From JAHFIW01 sp035495855 (GTDB lineage Bacteria > Patescibacteriota > Patescibacteriia > SG8-24): a stretch of 64,000 nt of DNA. Of this stretch, positions 50,111 through 59,524 are shown in pieces. Both the position numbers and the translations under genes were made by a program. Positions within the stretch are counted from its first letter, which is position 1. Each line of letters opens with the position of its first letter. Under the pieces are notes generated by a model that worked only from the letters and a program-made list of their open reading frames with translations, did no database searches and had not been told where the DNA came from. The stretch lies in assembly GCA_035495855.1 (NCBI GenBank), contig DATJFD010000002.1, positions 37,009-101,008 on the forward strand. The letters run 5' to 3'.

Positions 50111-53100
50111 ATGCGAACGATCGTTCGCGCGACCAGGCAGGCGCTCGCCATGTCTCTGGCGTCGCTCGCCATCGCGGCCGGTTCAATGGCCGCCCTTGCC
50201 ATGCCGCTCTCGGCCTCGGCTCAGACGTGTCCTTATAACAGCACGCAGGGGACGTGCGCCTGCCCGACCTCGGGATCGGGTACGACCTGCTTCGGCGGGC
50301 AGCTGTATCGTTCGACGGACAGCACCTGCCAGAACGACACGCGGCCCTGCGCAGCCAATCAGAACTTCAATTGCTCGACGGCCAGCTGCTCCTGCAACAC
50401 CGCGGCGTTTCCCTGCGGCGGCTGCACCGCGGCGAGTTCCACGGTGGGTGCCAGCTGCGGCACGCCGGCCGGCGGCCAGTACACCAACATCTGCGGCGCC
50501 TGCGCCTGCCCGAGCGGCACCACGCTGTGCGGCACTTCCAACACCTGCGTCACGACTCTTTCCTGTCCCGCGGGCACCACGTTCGATCCCTGCACCAATT
50601 CGTGCAACACGCCGAACGTCCTCGTGAGCCCGGGCTTCACGCAGAACGGCTTCATCAACATCGCCGGCGACATCAATGAGCGCGGCGGCAATTTGCGCCT
50701 CGACTTCTCGACCGGCGGCGGTCAGGGCGACTTCTACATGGCGAACGGCAAGGCCCTCCGCGTCGACGGCGCCGGCGTCACGTCCTTGAGCATCGGCAAC
50801 TGGGGCGCGGGCGGCACCGGCGTCAACGTCTTCCAGACCGGCAACACTTTCCTGACCGGTCTCTCGACGATCGCGAGCGACAACGCCGTCGCCGCGGGTA
50901 CGATCGAATCCAGCAGCATCTGCTTCGGCAACGCGGTGAACTGCCGCACCAGCTGGCCGTCGACCACCGACTTCAATCCTTCGTACGTGAACGTCACCGG
51001 CGACACCATGACCGGCGACCTCAACCTCACCGGAGCGAGCACCGACCTTTTCGTGGCCGGCAACCTCGGCATCGGCACGACCACGCCGGTCGACGGCCGC
51101 CTCGAGATCGTCAGGGCTTCCAATTCCTATCGCGGCAACCTCGTCTTCGGCACCGGTACCAACAATGATTGGGAGATCGGCGAGCTGAACACCGACGGCA
51201 GCTTCACCTTCAAACGCGTCACCACGCAGCCGATCATCGGTTCCGCCGTCATGACCTTCGATACGCTCGATCAGGTCGGTATCGGCACGGCGACGCCGGG
51301 CGCGACGCTCGATGTCTTCGGCACCACGAAGACGATCGGACTGCAGATCACGGGCGGCACGCCCGGCGCGGGCAGGGTGCTGAAATCCGACGCTTCCGGC
51401 ATCGGCACGTGGCAGTCCGACACGAGCATCGGCGGCAGCGGCACGACCAACAGGGTCGCCAAGTTCACCGGCGCGGTCACCATCGGCGACTCGACCATCA
51501 CCGACAACGGCACGAGCGTCGGCGTCAACACGACGGCCCCCACCGGCCGGCTCCAGGTCGGGAGCGACACGTACGATTTCCCCGGCGCACAGCAGCGTCG
51601 CTTCACCACGAGCCTCACCGGCGCGCAAATGTTCATGAACGACAGCTCCGGCTCGTCCATCATGGCCATCGGCACGGGCCCCAGCAGCGATGACAGCCTC
51701 GGCTTCAACATGAACGGCGCGGTACCGATGATCATCACGAGCGGCGGCAACATCGGCATGGGCACGACGACTCCCACCCAGCGCCTTGACGTGAGCGGCA
51801 ACGCCAAGATCGCGGGCACCGCCGCGCTCGGAGGCTACTCCCTCGACGTCGACAATAACGGCCAGGGCGGCGGCATCGACGTCACCACGAACTCGACGCT
51901 CAACGGCATCCCTGCCCTGCGCGTATCGAACATCGGCCAGGGCCGCGGGATCGAGGTCAGCGGCGGCTCTGCCGCGGTAGCCGCGCAGATCAACGCGAAC
52001 GCCGGCAACATGGCGCTCGAAGCGGCCGCCTACAACTATCCCGGCGCGAATACGATCGGGACCATCATGCAGATCCGCCGCGGCGTCGGTTCCGGCACCG
52101 CTCCGCAGGTCGGCATGGGATCCATCCTCGGCTTCCCGCTTCAAAGCGACGCTGCCGGCAGCTACGGCGGAGGCGGAGGCGTCGGCGCGGTCGTCTCTTC
52201 CGTGAGCCCTTGGAAGACCGATCTTTTCTTCCAGACCAATTCCGGGTTCAGCAACACGGAAAAGATGCGCGTCACCGCTGACGGAAACGTCGGCATCGGC
52301 ACGACCACGCCCACGACCCAGCTCGAGGTCGCGTCCAGCGGCGATGGCTTCAGAGTGGGCAACGCCAGTTCCTGGTTCAAGTTCTGGGTGGGGGGCAACA
52401 GCCGCATGAGCCTCGGCGACGGGGCCGGGCACGAGGCCGGCTTCATTGCCGGTGGGCATAACGGCTCGGGTCAGAACACCATCACGGTCACCGGTTGCGC
52501 TGACGGCGGCAGTTGTCCCGCCTACACGACCTTCGTGGAGAACGGCAGGGTCGGCATCGGCACGCAAACGCCCTCCGAAATGCTCGAGGTCAACGGCAAC
52601 CTGAAGTTCACGGGCGCGAACCCCTACATCAGCGCAGCTTCGTACTTCGTCGCCCCCGGCGGCGCCTACTTCAACAGCGGCACGGTCTACACCGAAGCCG
52701 CCATCCAGGCCCGCGGCGGCATCCATAACGACAGCGGTTCGTCGCTCGTGCTGCAGGGAGGCACGTCCGGCAACACCTCGACGAGCGGCACCCTCACGGT
52801 CAACGCCGGCGGCGGCGCGAGCCAGGCCGGCGTGGCGATCAACGGTTCTTCCGGCACGTGGGGCCCGTCAGTCGGCGTCAACAACGGCAGCCAGGAGTGG
52901 CGCGCCGTATCGTGGTCGGACAACACCTATAAGGTGGTGAAGGTCACCGGTTCCACGTTCACGCCGTTCACCATCTATAACAACGCCTATCAGGACGAGC
53001 TCGTACTGATGTCGAACGGCATCAGCCTGTCCGGCAAGCACGCCTTCAGGAGCGATGACTCCTGGCTGCGGCTCAACCAGGACGGCGCCTTCACCTCGGG

Positions 53101-53374
53101 CGTCCATACGCCAGGCAACTTCGCCCCCGGCGCGCTCAACGTCGGCGGCGCCAACGGCTGGGGCAACCCGGGCTTCGGCAACTCCTGGATCCTCGGGACC
53201 GAGACCATCTACGGCGACATCAGCGCGGAGAACAACTCCTGGGGCGGCGGCAGCGGTTGGGTCTATTGCCCGACGAACGGCCAGTGCTGGTGCCCGGGCG
53301 GCGAGTTCACCATCGCGGTGCTCAACTACTTCTACTACTACGGTTACGGCTACATCTATTGCGCCAAGCCCTAA
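50111..53374 (+). CDS. large secreted fibre protein 2
   Basis: 1087 residues. Signal peptide (cleavage after SASAQ, about residue 38). N-domain of about 155 residues with some 20 Cys (TCPYNSTQGTCACPTSG, CSCNTAAFPCGGCTAAS, CGACACPSG..), then a hinge FTQNGFINIAGD, then 800 residues of beta-fibre with at least six GIGTTTP-type turns (NLGIGTTTP, QVGIGTATP, NIGMGTTTP, NVGIGTTTP, RVGIGTQTP) typical of trimeric tail-fibre-like shafts. A C-terminal tip is Cys/Tyr/Trp-rich (CPTNGQCWCPGG, NYFYYYGYGYIYCAKP). No membrane anchor except the signal; held probably by partner proteins. N-domain is nearly identical to that of fibre 3. Confidence 0.75.
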   Translation: MRTIVRATRQALAMSLASLAIAAGSMAALAMPLSASAQTCPYNSTQGTCACPTSGSGTTCFGGQLYRSTDSTCQNDTRPCAANQNFNCSTASCSCNTAAFPCGGCTAASSTVGASCGTPAGGQYTNICGACACPSGTTLCGTSNTCVTTLSCPAGTTFDPCTNSCNTPNVLVSPGFTQNGFINIAGDINERGGNLRLDFSTGGGQGDFYMANGKALRVDGAGVTSLSIGNWGAGGTGVNVFQTGNTFLTGLSTIASDNAVAAGTIESSSICFGNAVNCRTSWPSTTDFNPSYVNVTGDTMTGDLNLTGASTDLFVAGNLGIGTTTPVDGRLEIVRASNSYRGNLVFGTGTNNDWEIGELNTDGSFTFKRVTTQPIIGSAVMTFDTLDQVGIGTATPGATLDVFGTTKTIGLQITGGTPGAGRVLKSDASGIGTWQSDTSIGGSGTTNRVAKFTGAVTIGDSTITDNGTSVGVNTTAPTGRLQVGSDTYDFPGAQQRRFTTSLTGAQMFMNDSSGSSIMAIGTGPSSDDSLGFNMNGAVPMIITSGGNIGMGTTTPTQRLDVSGNAKIAGTAALGGYSLDVDNNGQGGGIDVTTNSTLNGIPALRVSNIGQGRGIEVSGGSAAVAAQINANAGNMALEAAAYNYPGANTIGTIMQIRRGVGSGTAPQVGMGSILGFPLQSDAAGSYGGGGGVGAVVSSVSPWKTDLFFQTNSGFSNTEKMRVTADGNVGIGTTTPTTQLEVASSGDGFRVGNASSWFKFWVGGNSRMSLGDGAGHEAGFIAGGHNGSGQNTITVTGCADGGSCPAYTTFVENGRVGIGTQTPSEMLEVNGNLKFTGANPYISAASYFVAPGGAYFNSGTVYTEAAIQARGGIHNDSGSSLVLQGGTSGNTSTSGTLTVNAGGGASQAGVAINGSSGTWGPSVGVNNGSQEWRAVSWSDNTYKVVKVTGSTFTPFTIYNNAYQDELVLMSNGISLSGKHAFRSDDSWLRLNQDGAFTSGVHTPGNFAPGALNVGGANGWGNPGFGNSWILGTETIYGDISAENNSWGGGSGWVYCPTNGQCWCPGGEFTIAVLNYFYYYGYGYIYCAKP

Positions 53375-53388
53375 AGGGGACCTCCGTT

Positions 53389-54108
53389 ATGCCAGTCACA
53401 TCGAACAAGAACGGCAGGTCGAAGGCGGGCATGTCCACGCCCGCGGCGGTGGTCATGCTGGTCGTCGGCCTGGTCGCGGGATTCGCGGTCGGGAAGTACG
53501 CCTCTTCGCCGAAAGCGGCGAACGCGCCCGCCGCGGCCGGGACGTACGACGCGGGCTACGCGGACGCGAAGGCGAAGCTTGAAAAACTTTCGGTCATCGC
53601 GCCGGAACCCGATCATCTGACGCAGCTGTCGGGCAACGTCCTCGAGGTCAAGACCTCCTCGTTCACCATGCGTGTCGACGCGTCGGTGCTGAACCCGCTG
53701 GTCAAGGGCGTGCCGGAGGTCCGCGAAGTCCGCGTGACCAAGGGCACGGCGATCACCGTCAAGGTGAAGCGCGACGAGGCGGCATATCAGCGCGACCTGG
53801 AAGCGTACGACAAGGAGTTGAGCGCCGCCGTCGCCGCGGGGAAGTCCGTTCCGAAGGCTCCTTCGCCGTACGAGGACAAGAAGATCGCGCTTGCGGACCT
53901 GAAGGCGACCGATCACGTCGTCGTCACGGCCGACCATGACGTGAAGTATGAGGCATCGTTCGATGCCGTGAGCGTGGCGGTCGGCTACGAGTCGCGGACG
54001 TTCGTTCCGGAACCGATCCCGGAATCGAGGCCGCCCGCGCCGACGGACAACCGTCCGCCGCCGCCGAAGGAAGGAGAGGCGCCGCCGCCGCTCCCGCCCA
54101 TGCCGTAA
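53389..54108 (+). CDS. membrane-anchored partner protein 2
   Basis: 239 residues. Helix 17-35 (AVVMLVVGLVAGFAVGKYA), beta domain LTQLSGNVLEVKTSSFTMRVDASVLNPL, KGTAITVKVKRDEAAYQRDLEAYDKELSAAVAAGKSVPKAPSPY, IALADLKATDHVVVTADHDVKYEASFDAVSV, Pro-rich tail. Matches partner 1 segment by segment. Fifteen bases after fibre 2 with GGGGA upstream: same operon. ATG 53389 chosen; the longer frame overlaps fibre 2. Confidence 0.7.
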   Translation: MPVTSNKNGRSKAGMSTPAAVVMLVVGLVAGFAVGKYASSPKAANAPAAAGTYDAGYADAKAKLEKLSVIAPEPDHLTQLSGNVLEVKTSSFTMRVDASVLNPLVKGVPEVREVRVTKGTAITVKVKRDEAAYQRDLEAYDKELSAAVAAGKSVPKAPSPYEDKKIALADLKATDHVVVTADHDVKYEASFDAVSVAVGYESRTFVPEPIPESRPPAPTDNRPPPPKEGEAPPPLPPMP

Positions 54109-54116
54109 AGATCATG

Positions 54117-54142
54117 AACCCCGTCCCAGCGACGGGGTTTTT
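54117..54142 (+). terminator. intrinsic terminator
   Basis: AACCCCGTC-CCA-GCGACGGGGTT then TTT; its presence argues that the next gene starts at 54204, not at 54114. Confidence 0.8.
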
Positions 54143-54203
54143 GATCGCCGATCCTTGCGGCGCCGCCGCCGGCGGCATACGATCACGTCGTAACCGATCC
54201 CGC

Positions 54204-54704
54204 ATGAACCCGTCCGCCCCGACATCGCCGAAAGGTCTTCTCAAGACCATCATCCTGCCGCTGCTCGTCATCGCCGCGTTCGCCGGCGGATTTTTGCTGC
54301 GCGGTCCTGTCGCGAAACGACCCGCGACGGCGGTACCGGTGCCTCGCGCGGAAGAGCGGCTGGCCGTTCCCGACGCCGGAAAGCTCGACCGGTATCTGGG
54401 CGTGGTCGAAGAGGTCGGTCCGGATTCGGTCGTCGTCATGACCCCTGACGCCCCGGGTCCTCGCGCCGAGCAGCACCTCGTCACGCTGCGCGTCACGCAG
54501 GCCACGCGGATCAACTCGATCCTCGGGGAAGGCGTCTCCATGGGCGCACCGCCGGAAAAGGCCGGCGTACCCGCGAGCATCACGCAGATCCTGAAGAACG
54601 ACGTCGTCGGCTTCACCGGCGGCTCGCCGTTCGGTTCGGACGAGCTTACCGCGGCGACGATCACCATCATCGGCCGGCCGCCTGCAGGAACGGCGGGGGA
54701 GTGA
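54204..54704 (+). CDS. membrane-anchored partner protein 3
   Basis: 166 residues. One helix (about 11-30, GLLKTIILPLLVIAAFAGGFLL), then a beta domain (YLGVVEEVGPDSVVVMTPDAPGPRAEQHLVTLRVTQATRINSI) in the same order as partners 1 and 2 but shorter and without the long helix. Ends PPAGTAGE. No visible ribosome site. Confidence 0.6.
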   Translation: MNPSAPTSPKGLLKTIILPLLVIAAFAGGFLLRGPVAKRPATAVPVPRAEERLAVPDAGKLDRYLGVVEEVGPDSVVVMTPDAPGPRAEQHLVTLRVTQATRINSILGEGVSMGAPPEKAGVPASITQILKNDVVGFTGGSPFGSDELTAATITIIGRPPAGTAGE

Positions 54705-54710
54705 GCCGGT

Positions 54711-54730
54711 CCGCCTTAAGGCGGCTTTTT
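54711..54730 (+). terminator. intrinsic terminator
   Basis: CCGCC-TTAA-GGCGG and TTTTT. Confidence 0.75.
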
Positions 54731-54753
54731 CGTGAGGGCGGCTCTTTTTATGC

Positions 54754-54759
54754 TATACT
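54754..54759 (+). promoter_or_regulatory. extended -10 of fibre gene 3
   Basis: TGC-TATACT, 38 bases before ATG 54798. Confidence 0.65.
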
Positions 54760-54797
54760 GGCCAAAGCTTTTAGCCCTCCTCATTCGCAGCTCCACT

Positions 54798-57377
54798 ATG
54801 GTGCACGCCCGTTCGCGCCTCATCGGCGCCGCCGCGTCGCTCGCGACCGTCGCCTCCCTTTTCCTGGCGGTCCTCGCCGTGCCGCTCTCGGCATCGGCCC
54901 AAACGTGTCCCTATAACAGTACGCAGGGGACGTGCGCCTGTCCGACCTCGGGATCGGGTACGACCTGCTTCGGCGGCCAGCTGTACCGCTCGACGGACAG
55001 CACCTGCCAGAACGATTCGCGGCCCTGCTCCGCGAACCAGCAGTTCAGCTGCGCCAGCGTGAGCTGCACCTGCAACACCGCGGCGTATCCCTGCGGCGGC
55101 TGCACCGCGGCGAGCTCCACGGTGGGCACGACCTGTTCGGCGCCGACCGGCGGCCAGTACACCAACATCTGCGGCGCTTGCGCCTGTCCCGCCGGGACGA
55201 CGCTCTGCGCGTCCGGCAACCGCTGCGTCGCCAATCGCGCCTGTCCCGCGGGCACGACCTGGGACCCCTGCACCGACACCTGCGGCACGCCGAACGTGCT
55301 GCTTTCGCCGGGCTTCACGCAGAACGGGTTCATCGACGTCGCGGGCGACTGGCGGAACAGGGCGGGCAACTTCCGGCTCGACTATTCGAACGGCGCCGGC
55401 GTCGGCGACCTCTACATGGCGAGCGGCAAATCCCTCCGCGTCGACGGGACGGGCGTCACTAATCTCAACATCGCGAACTACGGCGTCGGCGGCACCGGCC
55501 TGAACGTGAATTTTCCGGCCGGCTCGCAGCTTTGCTTCGGCGCGTCCTGCCGCGGCAGCTGGCCCTCGACGACCGATTTCAATCCGACCTACGTGAACGT
55601 CGGCGGCGATACCATGTCCGGCCTGCTGACCCTGAACGGCGGCCTGCTCATGTCCACCGGCGCGGGCGCCGGCCGCGTGCTCACCTCCGACGCTTCCGGC
55701 AACGCGAGCTGGCAAACGCTGAACGGCCTGACCGGCTCCGGCACCGCGAATGCCATCCCTAAGTTCACGTCTTCCACGGCGCTCGGCAACTCGGTCGCCT
55801 CGGACACGGGGACGGGCCTCTCCATCGCGGGCACGGCATCGTCCGGCGCCTACGGCCTGTCGGTCACGAACATCGGGACCGGCGGCGGCATCGACGTGTC
55901 GACGAACTCCGCGTTCAACGGCGTCCCGGCGCTCCGCGTCACCAACAGCGGCGCGGGACGCGGCCTCGAGGTCATGGGCGGTTCCGGCGGCAACGCCGCG
56001 TTCATCCGCGGCGCGGGCGATAACGTCGCGCTCGAAGCGGCCAATTACAATTACTCCGGCACGAACACCCTCGGCACCATCATGCAGATCCGCCGCGGCA
56101 CCGGTGCGGGCATCGCGCCCGCGGCCGGCATGGGCGGCGTCATCGGCTTCCCCCTGCAGAGCGACAGCGCCGGCTCCTATACCGCCGGCCCCGCCCTCGG
56201 CGGCGCCATCCAGTCCCTGAGCCCCTGGAAGACCGCGCTCGTCTTCATCCCATCGACGTACGCCGGCATGGTCGAGAAGATGCGCCTCACCACGGAAGGT
56301 TATCTCGGCATCGGCACCTCTTCTCCGACCGCGATGCTCCAGGTGAACGGCGGCAGCACGGCGCTCGGCTTGAGCTCGACCGCGAGCGGCCAGTATTCGC
56401 TCGCCGCGGGCTACGGCCCGACCGCGAGCGGCAGCTATTCCGTGGCCCTCGGCGACCGCAACACCGCCACGAACAACACCTCGATCGCCCTCGGCGCACA
56501 GGTCGATGCTACCGGCTACTACGGCATCGGCATCGGCAACTACGCGGCCGCGACCGGCACCGGTTCCATCGCCATCGGCGGTGGCATCGATGTTTCCCGC
56601 AAGATGACCGTCAGCGGCGGAGCGACGATCGGCCTCGGTTACGGCTCGACCATCCCGACGCTCGTGGTGACGTCCGCGCCGAACACCGCCGGCACCTACG
56701 GCAAGGTCGGCGTGGCCGCCCAAGCGCCGCAAGCCACGCTTGCGGTTGGCGGCAACGGCACCAACGTCTACGCCACCGACCTCTGGGTCGAGAACAACAT
56801 GCACGTCCAAGGGAACGAATCCGTGGGCAGCGGGCGCGGCAGGCTGCGCGTCGGCACCGCCTGGAATCTCCCCGGCATCTACGCGGAGGGCAACTCGGTC
56901 GGCCAGACCTCCGACCTCGTGCTCGGCGCGAGCTCGGACCTGGTGCAGATCAACGCCGGCACCTTCGGACGCCCCTATAACGCTTCATGGCTTGCGCTCT
57001 GGGGCTCGCGCATCGGCGACGCCGGCGGCGGAACGCTCTCCATCAGGAGCGGAGGCAGCGTCGTCAGCTTCGACGGCGGCGACACGGTCGTCTTCGGCGG
57101 CAACGCCCAGCTCGGAGGCGTCTCGCGCGGCAGCTGGCCGAGCCTGCAGACCACCACCACGTATTGCCAGTTCAACGCCGGAAGCGGCGCCGGTTGGAAG
57201 GCCTGTTACTGCCCGGGCGGCTATGAAGTCACCGGCTGGTACGGCTACAACTGCAAGAGCAACGGCGGCGAATGGGAATGCTCCTCGAGCGCGCCTTACG
57301 GCTCGACCGCCGTGCAGGTCTATCATGACTCCGCCGGGACGGCGTACGTCTGGGCGCAGTGCGCCCGCGTGAACTGA
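54798..57377 (+). CDS. large secreted fibre protein 3 with YadA-like head repeats
   Basis: 859 residues. Signal peptide ending SASAQ; Cys-rich N-domain (about 35-190) almost the same as in fibre 2 at both protein and DNA level; shaft with GIGTSSP turn; then at about 530-620 a run of SxAxG-type repeats (ALGLSSTASGQYSLAAG, PTASGSYSVALG, NTATNNTSIALGAQ, GIGIGNYAAATGTGSIAIG), the left-handed beta-roll seen in trimeric YadA/Hia heads. The tip (last 80 residues) is Cys/Trp/Tyr-rich (CQFNAGSGAGWKACYCPGG). Likely adhesin for attachment to other cells or surfaces (inference). Confidence 0.75.
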   Translation: MVHARSRLIGAAASLATVASLFLAVLAVPLSASAQTCPYNSTQGTCACPTSGSGTTCFGGQLYRSTDSTCQNDSRPCSANQQFSCASVSCTCNTAAYPCGGCTAASSTVGTTCSAPTGGQYTNICGACACPAGTTLCASGNRCVANRACPAGTTWDPCTDTCGTPNVLLSPGFTQNGFIDVAGDWRNRAGNFRLDYSNGAGVGDLYMASGKSLRVDGTGVTNLNIANYGVGGTGLNVNFPAGSQLCFGASCRGSWPSTTDFNPTYVNVGGDTMSGLLTLNGGLLMSTGAGAGRVLTSDASGNASWQTLNGLTGSGTANAIPKFTSSTALGNSVASDTGTGLSIAGTASSGAYGLSVTNIGTGGGIDVSTNSAFNGVPALRVTNSGAGRGLEVMGGSGGNAAFIRGAGDNVALEAANYNYSGTNTLGTIMQIRRGTGAGIAPAAGMGGVIGFPLQSDSAGSYTAGPALGGAIQSLSPWKTALVFIPSTYAGMVEKMRLTTEGYLGIGTSSPTAMLQVNGGSTALGLSSTASGQYSLAAGYGPTASGSYSVALGDRNTATNNTSIALGAQVDATGYYGIGIGNYAAATGTGSIAIGGGIDVSRKMTVSGGATIGLGYGSTIPTLVVTSAPNTAGTYGKVGVAAQAPQATLAVGGNGTNVYATDLWVENNMHVQGNESVGSGRGRLRVGTAWNLPGIYAEGNSVGQTSDLVLGASSDLVQINAGTFGRPYNASWLALWGSRIGDAGGGTLSIRSGGSVVSFDGGDTVVFGGNAQLGGVSRGSWPSLQTTTTYCQFNAGSGAGWKACYCPGGYEVTGWYGYNCKSNGGEWECSSSAPYGSTAVQVYHDSAGTAYVWAQCARVN

Positions 57378-57384
57378 TCCTCCT

Positions 57385-58011
57385 ATGCCGTTGTCGCTCC
57401 ATCGCAAAAATACCGCCAAGGGATCGTCCGTGCCGATGATCATCGTCGCCCTGCTCATCGGCGTGATGGTCGGCTTCTCGTCGGGCTGGGAGATCTCCGC
57501 GCTGCAATTCCGAAGGTCCGCAGCACCCCCGGCGCCTCCGGCCGGACCGGCCGCCGCGGTCACGCCGTCTCCCCAGGATCCCGCCGAAGTGCCGACCGCC
57601 GTTCCCGCGAACGCCGTCGTCTATAGGGGCGTCGTCGACGCCGTGGTCAAAGGAGGCCTCAGGGTCACGGTCCTGGAGGGAGTCACCGGCGAACCCCAGG
57701 TGATGCTCGTCGCCGCCGACTACGTGGCGCTGCGTCCGGTCCAGCCGGCCGTCCAGGCTTCCGGAGCGGACACGTCCAAGGGGTTGCCGCCTCCTCCCAA
57801 GCCGCCCGCAGAGCCTTACGCGGAAGAACCGATGTCGCTGTCCGACTTCAAGACCGGCGATGTGGTCGAGTTCTCGACGGCGGCCATCCTCAAGGATGGG
57901 GCGACGGTCTCGACGGCCAAGGCCGTCTGGATCATGAATCTTTCTCAACAGAACCAGCAGGGAGGACCGGTCGGCGACGGCACCGCCGCGCCGCTCGTTC
58001 CCAAGAAGTGA
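57385..58011 (+). CDS. membrane-anchored partner protein 4
   Basis: 208 residues. Helix about 15-37 (SSVPMIIVALLIGVMVGFSSGWEI), Pro/Ala linker, beta domain (VYRGVVDAVVKGGLRVTVLEGVTGEPQVMLVAADYVAL), Pro-rich insert, and SLSDFKTGDVVEFSTAA, matching DIKTGDIVVVES of partner 1. Seven bases after fibre 3, same operon. Each fibre operon thus ends or begins with one such partner. Confidence 0.65.
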   Translation: MPLSLHRKNTAKGSSVPMIIVALLIGVMVGFSSGWEISALQFRRSAAPPAPPAGPAAAVTPSPQDPAEVPTAVPANAVVYRGVVDAVVKGGLRVTVLEGVTGEPQVMLVAADYVALRPVQPAVQASGADTSKGLPPPPKPPAEPYAEEPMSLSDFKTGDVVEFSTAAILKDGATVSTAKAVWIMNLSQQNQQGGPVGDGTAAPLVPKK

Positions 58012-58035
58012 GCCCGCGCCGCGATCTGCGCGGCG

Positions 58036-58063
58036 ACGCCGGACCGTTGCAGGTCCGGCGTTC
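58036..58063 (+). terminator. intrinsic terminator
   Basis: ACGCCGGACC-GTTGCA-GGTCCGGCGT; short T-tract. Confidence 0.6.
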
Positions 58064-58090
58064 TCGTGCTAGCATCGTCGGCACAACGCT

Positions 58091-59524
58091 ATGGTCAAAT
58101 TCTTCAATTCGTTGACGCGAAAAAAGGCCGCCCTCCGCCCCCTGAAGAAGGGGAGCGTGACGATGTATAACTGCGGGCCGACCGTCTACGACTACATCCA
58201 CATCGGCAACCTCCGGTCGTTCCTGCTGGCCGACCTTCTCCGGCGCCATCTCGAGCATCGCGGCAACGAGGTCGTGCAGATCATGAACATCACCGATGTC
58301 GGCCACATGCTCGCCGATGCCGACGTCGGCGAGGACAAGATGGAGGTCGCGGCCTCGAAGGCCGGCAAGACCCCGCAGGAGGTGGCGCAGTTCTACACCG
58401 ACTCCTTCTTCAAGGACATCGAGCGCATCGGCATCCGCCGCGCTTCGGCGTATCCGAAGGCCAGCGACCACGTTCCGGAGATGATCGCCATGATCGCCAA
58501 GCTCCTCGAGAACGGCTGCGCTTATAAGGTGGAGGACGGCAGCGGCGGTACGAGCGTCTATTTCGACGTCTCCAGTTTCCCCGGGTACGGCAAGCTCTCC
58601 GGCAACAAGCTCGACGCCCTCGATCCCGGCGCGCGCATCGAGGTCCGCAAGGAGAAGAAGCATCCCGCCGACTTCGCCCTCTGGATCCACAACCCCAAGC
58701 ATCTGATGCAATGGGAGGCGCCCTGGGGCAAGGGCTACCCGGGCTGGCACATCGAGTGTTCCGCCATGGCGACGAAGTACCTGGGCGAGACCATCGACAT
58801 CCACACCGGCGGCGAGGACAACAAGTTCCCGCACCATGAATGCGAGATCGCGCAGTCCGAGTGCGCCACCGGCAGGCAATTCGTGAACGTCTGGCTGCAT
58901 GCCACGCACCTGCTCGTCGAAGGCGAGAAGATGTCCAAATCGAAAGGGAACTTCTACACGCTCGATGACCTGGTCGCCAAAGGCTACGCCCCGAGGAGCG
59001 TGCGCTATCTTTTGATGTCGACCCATTACCGCCAGCCGCTCAACTTCACGCTTGCGGGCCTCGACGGGGCCGCCGCGGCGCTCGGCCGCATCGACGCCTT
59101 CGCGGACGCCGTCCGCCAGGCGACGCCGAAGGACGCCGGCATGCCCGATGAAGCCGCCAAGGCCGCGCTCAAGGCCTTCGACAAGGCGCTCGACGACGAC
59201 CTCAACATCGCCGAGGCTCTCGCCGCCGTCTTCGACTACGTTCGCGTCGCCAACGAGGCCATGGCCGCGGGCTCCCTGACCAAGAAAGGCAAGGCCGCCG
59301 CCGAGGCGTTCATCGCTGCGGCGGGGGACGTGCTCGGATTCGCCTTCGGCAGGGCCGCTGACGAGGCCGAGATCCCGCCGAGCATCATGATGCTCATCGA
59401 GAAGCGCGACGCTGCCAGGGCCGAGAAACGCTTCACCGAAGCCGATGCCATCCGCGACGAGCTCGTCTCCAAAGGCTACCTCGTCGAAGACACGCCGGAT
59501 GGGAGGAGAATAAAAAGAACATGA
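58091..59524 (+). CDS. cysS: cysteinyl-tRNA synthetase
   Basis: 477 residues, full length. HIGH motif as HIGN at 37-40, zinc ligands from CGPTVYDY, WHIECSAMA, and HHECEIAQ; KMSKS at 280-284. Charges tRNA-Cys; relevant to a genome segment that exports many Cys-rich proteins. A TAGCAT -10-like element lies 16 bases before ATG 58091. Confidence 0.96.
   Translation: MVKFFNSLTRKKAALRPLKKGSVTMYNCGPTVYDYIHIGNLRSFLLADLLRRHLEHRGNEVVQIMNITDVGHMLADADVGEDKMEVAASKAGKTPQEVAQFYTDSFFKDIERIGIRRASAYPKASDHVPEMIAMIAKLLENGCAYKVEDGSGGTSVYFDVSSFPGYGKLSGNKLDALDPGARIEVRKEKKHPADFALWIHNPKHLMQWEAPWGKGYPGWHIECSAMATKYLGETIDIHTGGEDNKFPHHECEIAQSECATGRQFVNVWLHATHLLVEGEKMSKSKGNFYTLDDLVAKGYAPRSVRYLLMSTHYRQPLNFTLAGLDGAAAALGRIDAFADAVRQATPKDAGMPDEAAKAALKAFDKALDDDLNIAEALAAVFDYVRVANEAMAAGSLTKKGKAAAEAFIAAAGDVLGFAFGRAADEAEIPPSIMMLIEKRDAARAEKRFTEADAIRDELVSKGYLVEDTPDGRRIKRT

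Noticed and set aside
47727..58011. Prophage tail module
   Set aside because: Fibre shafts resemble phage tail fibres, but signal peptides, Cys-rich domains and membrane partners are present and no capsid, terminase, tape-measure or integrase gene is seen.
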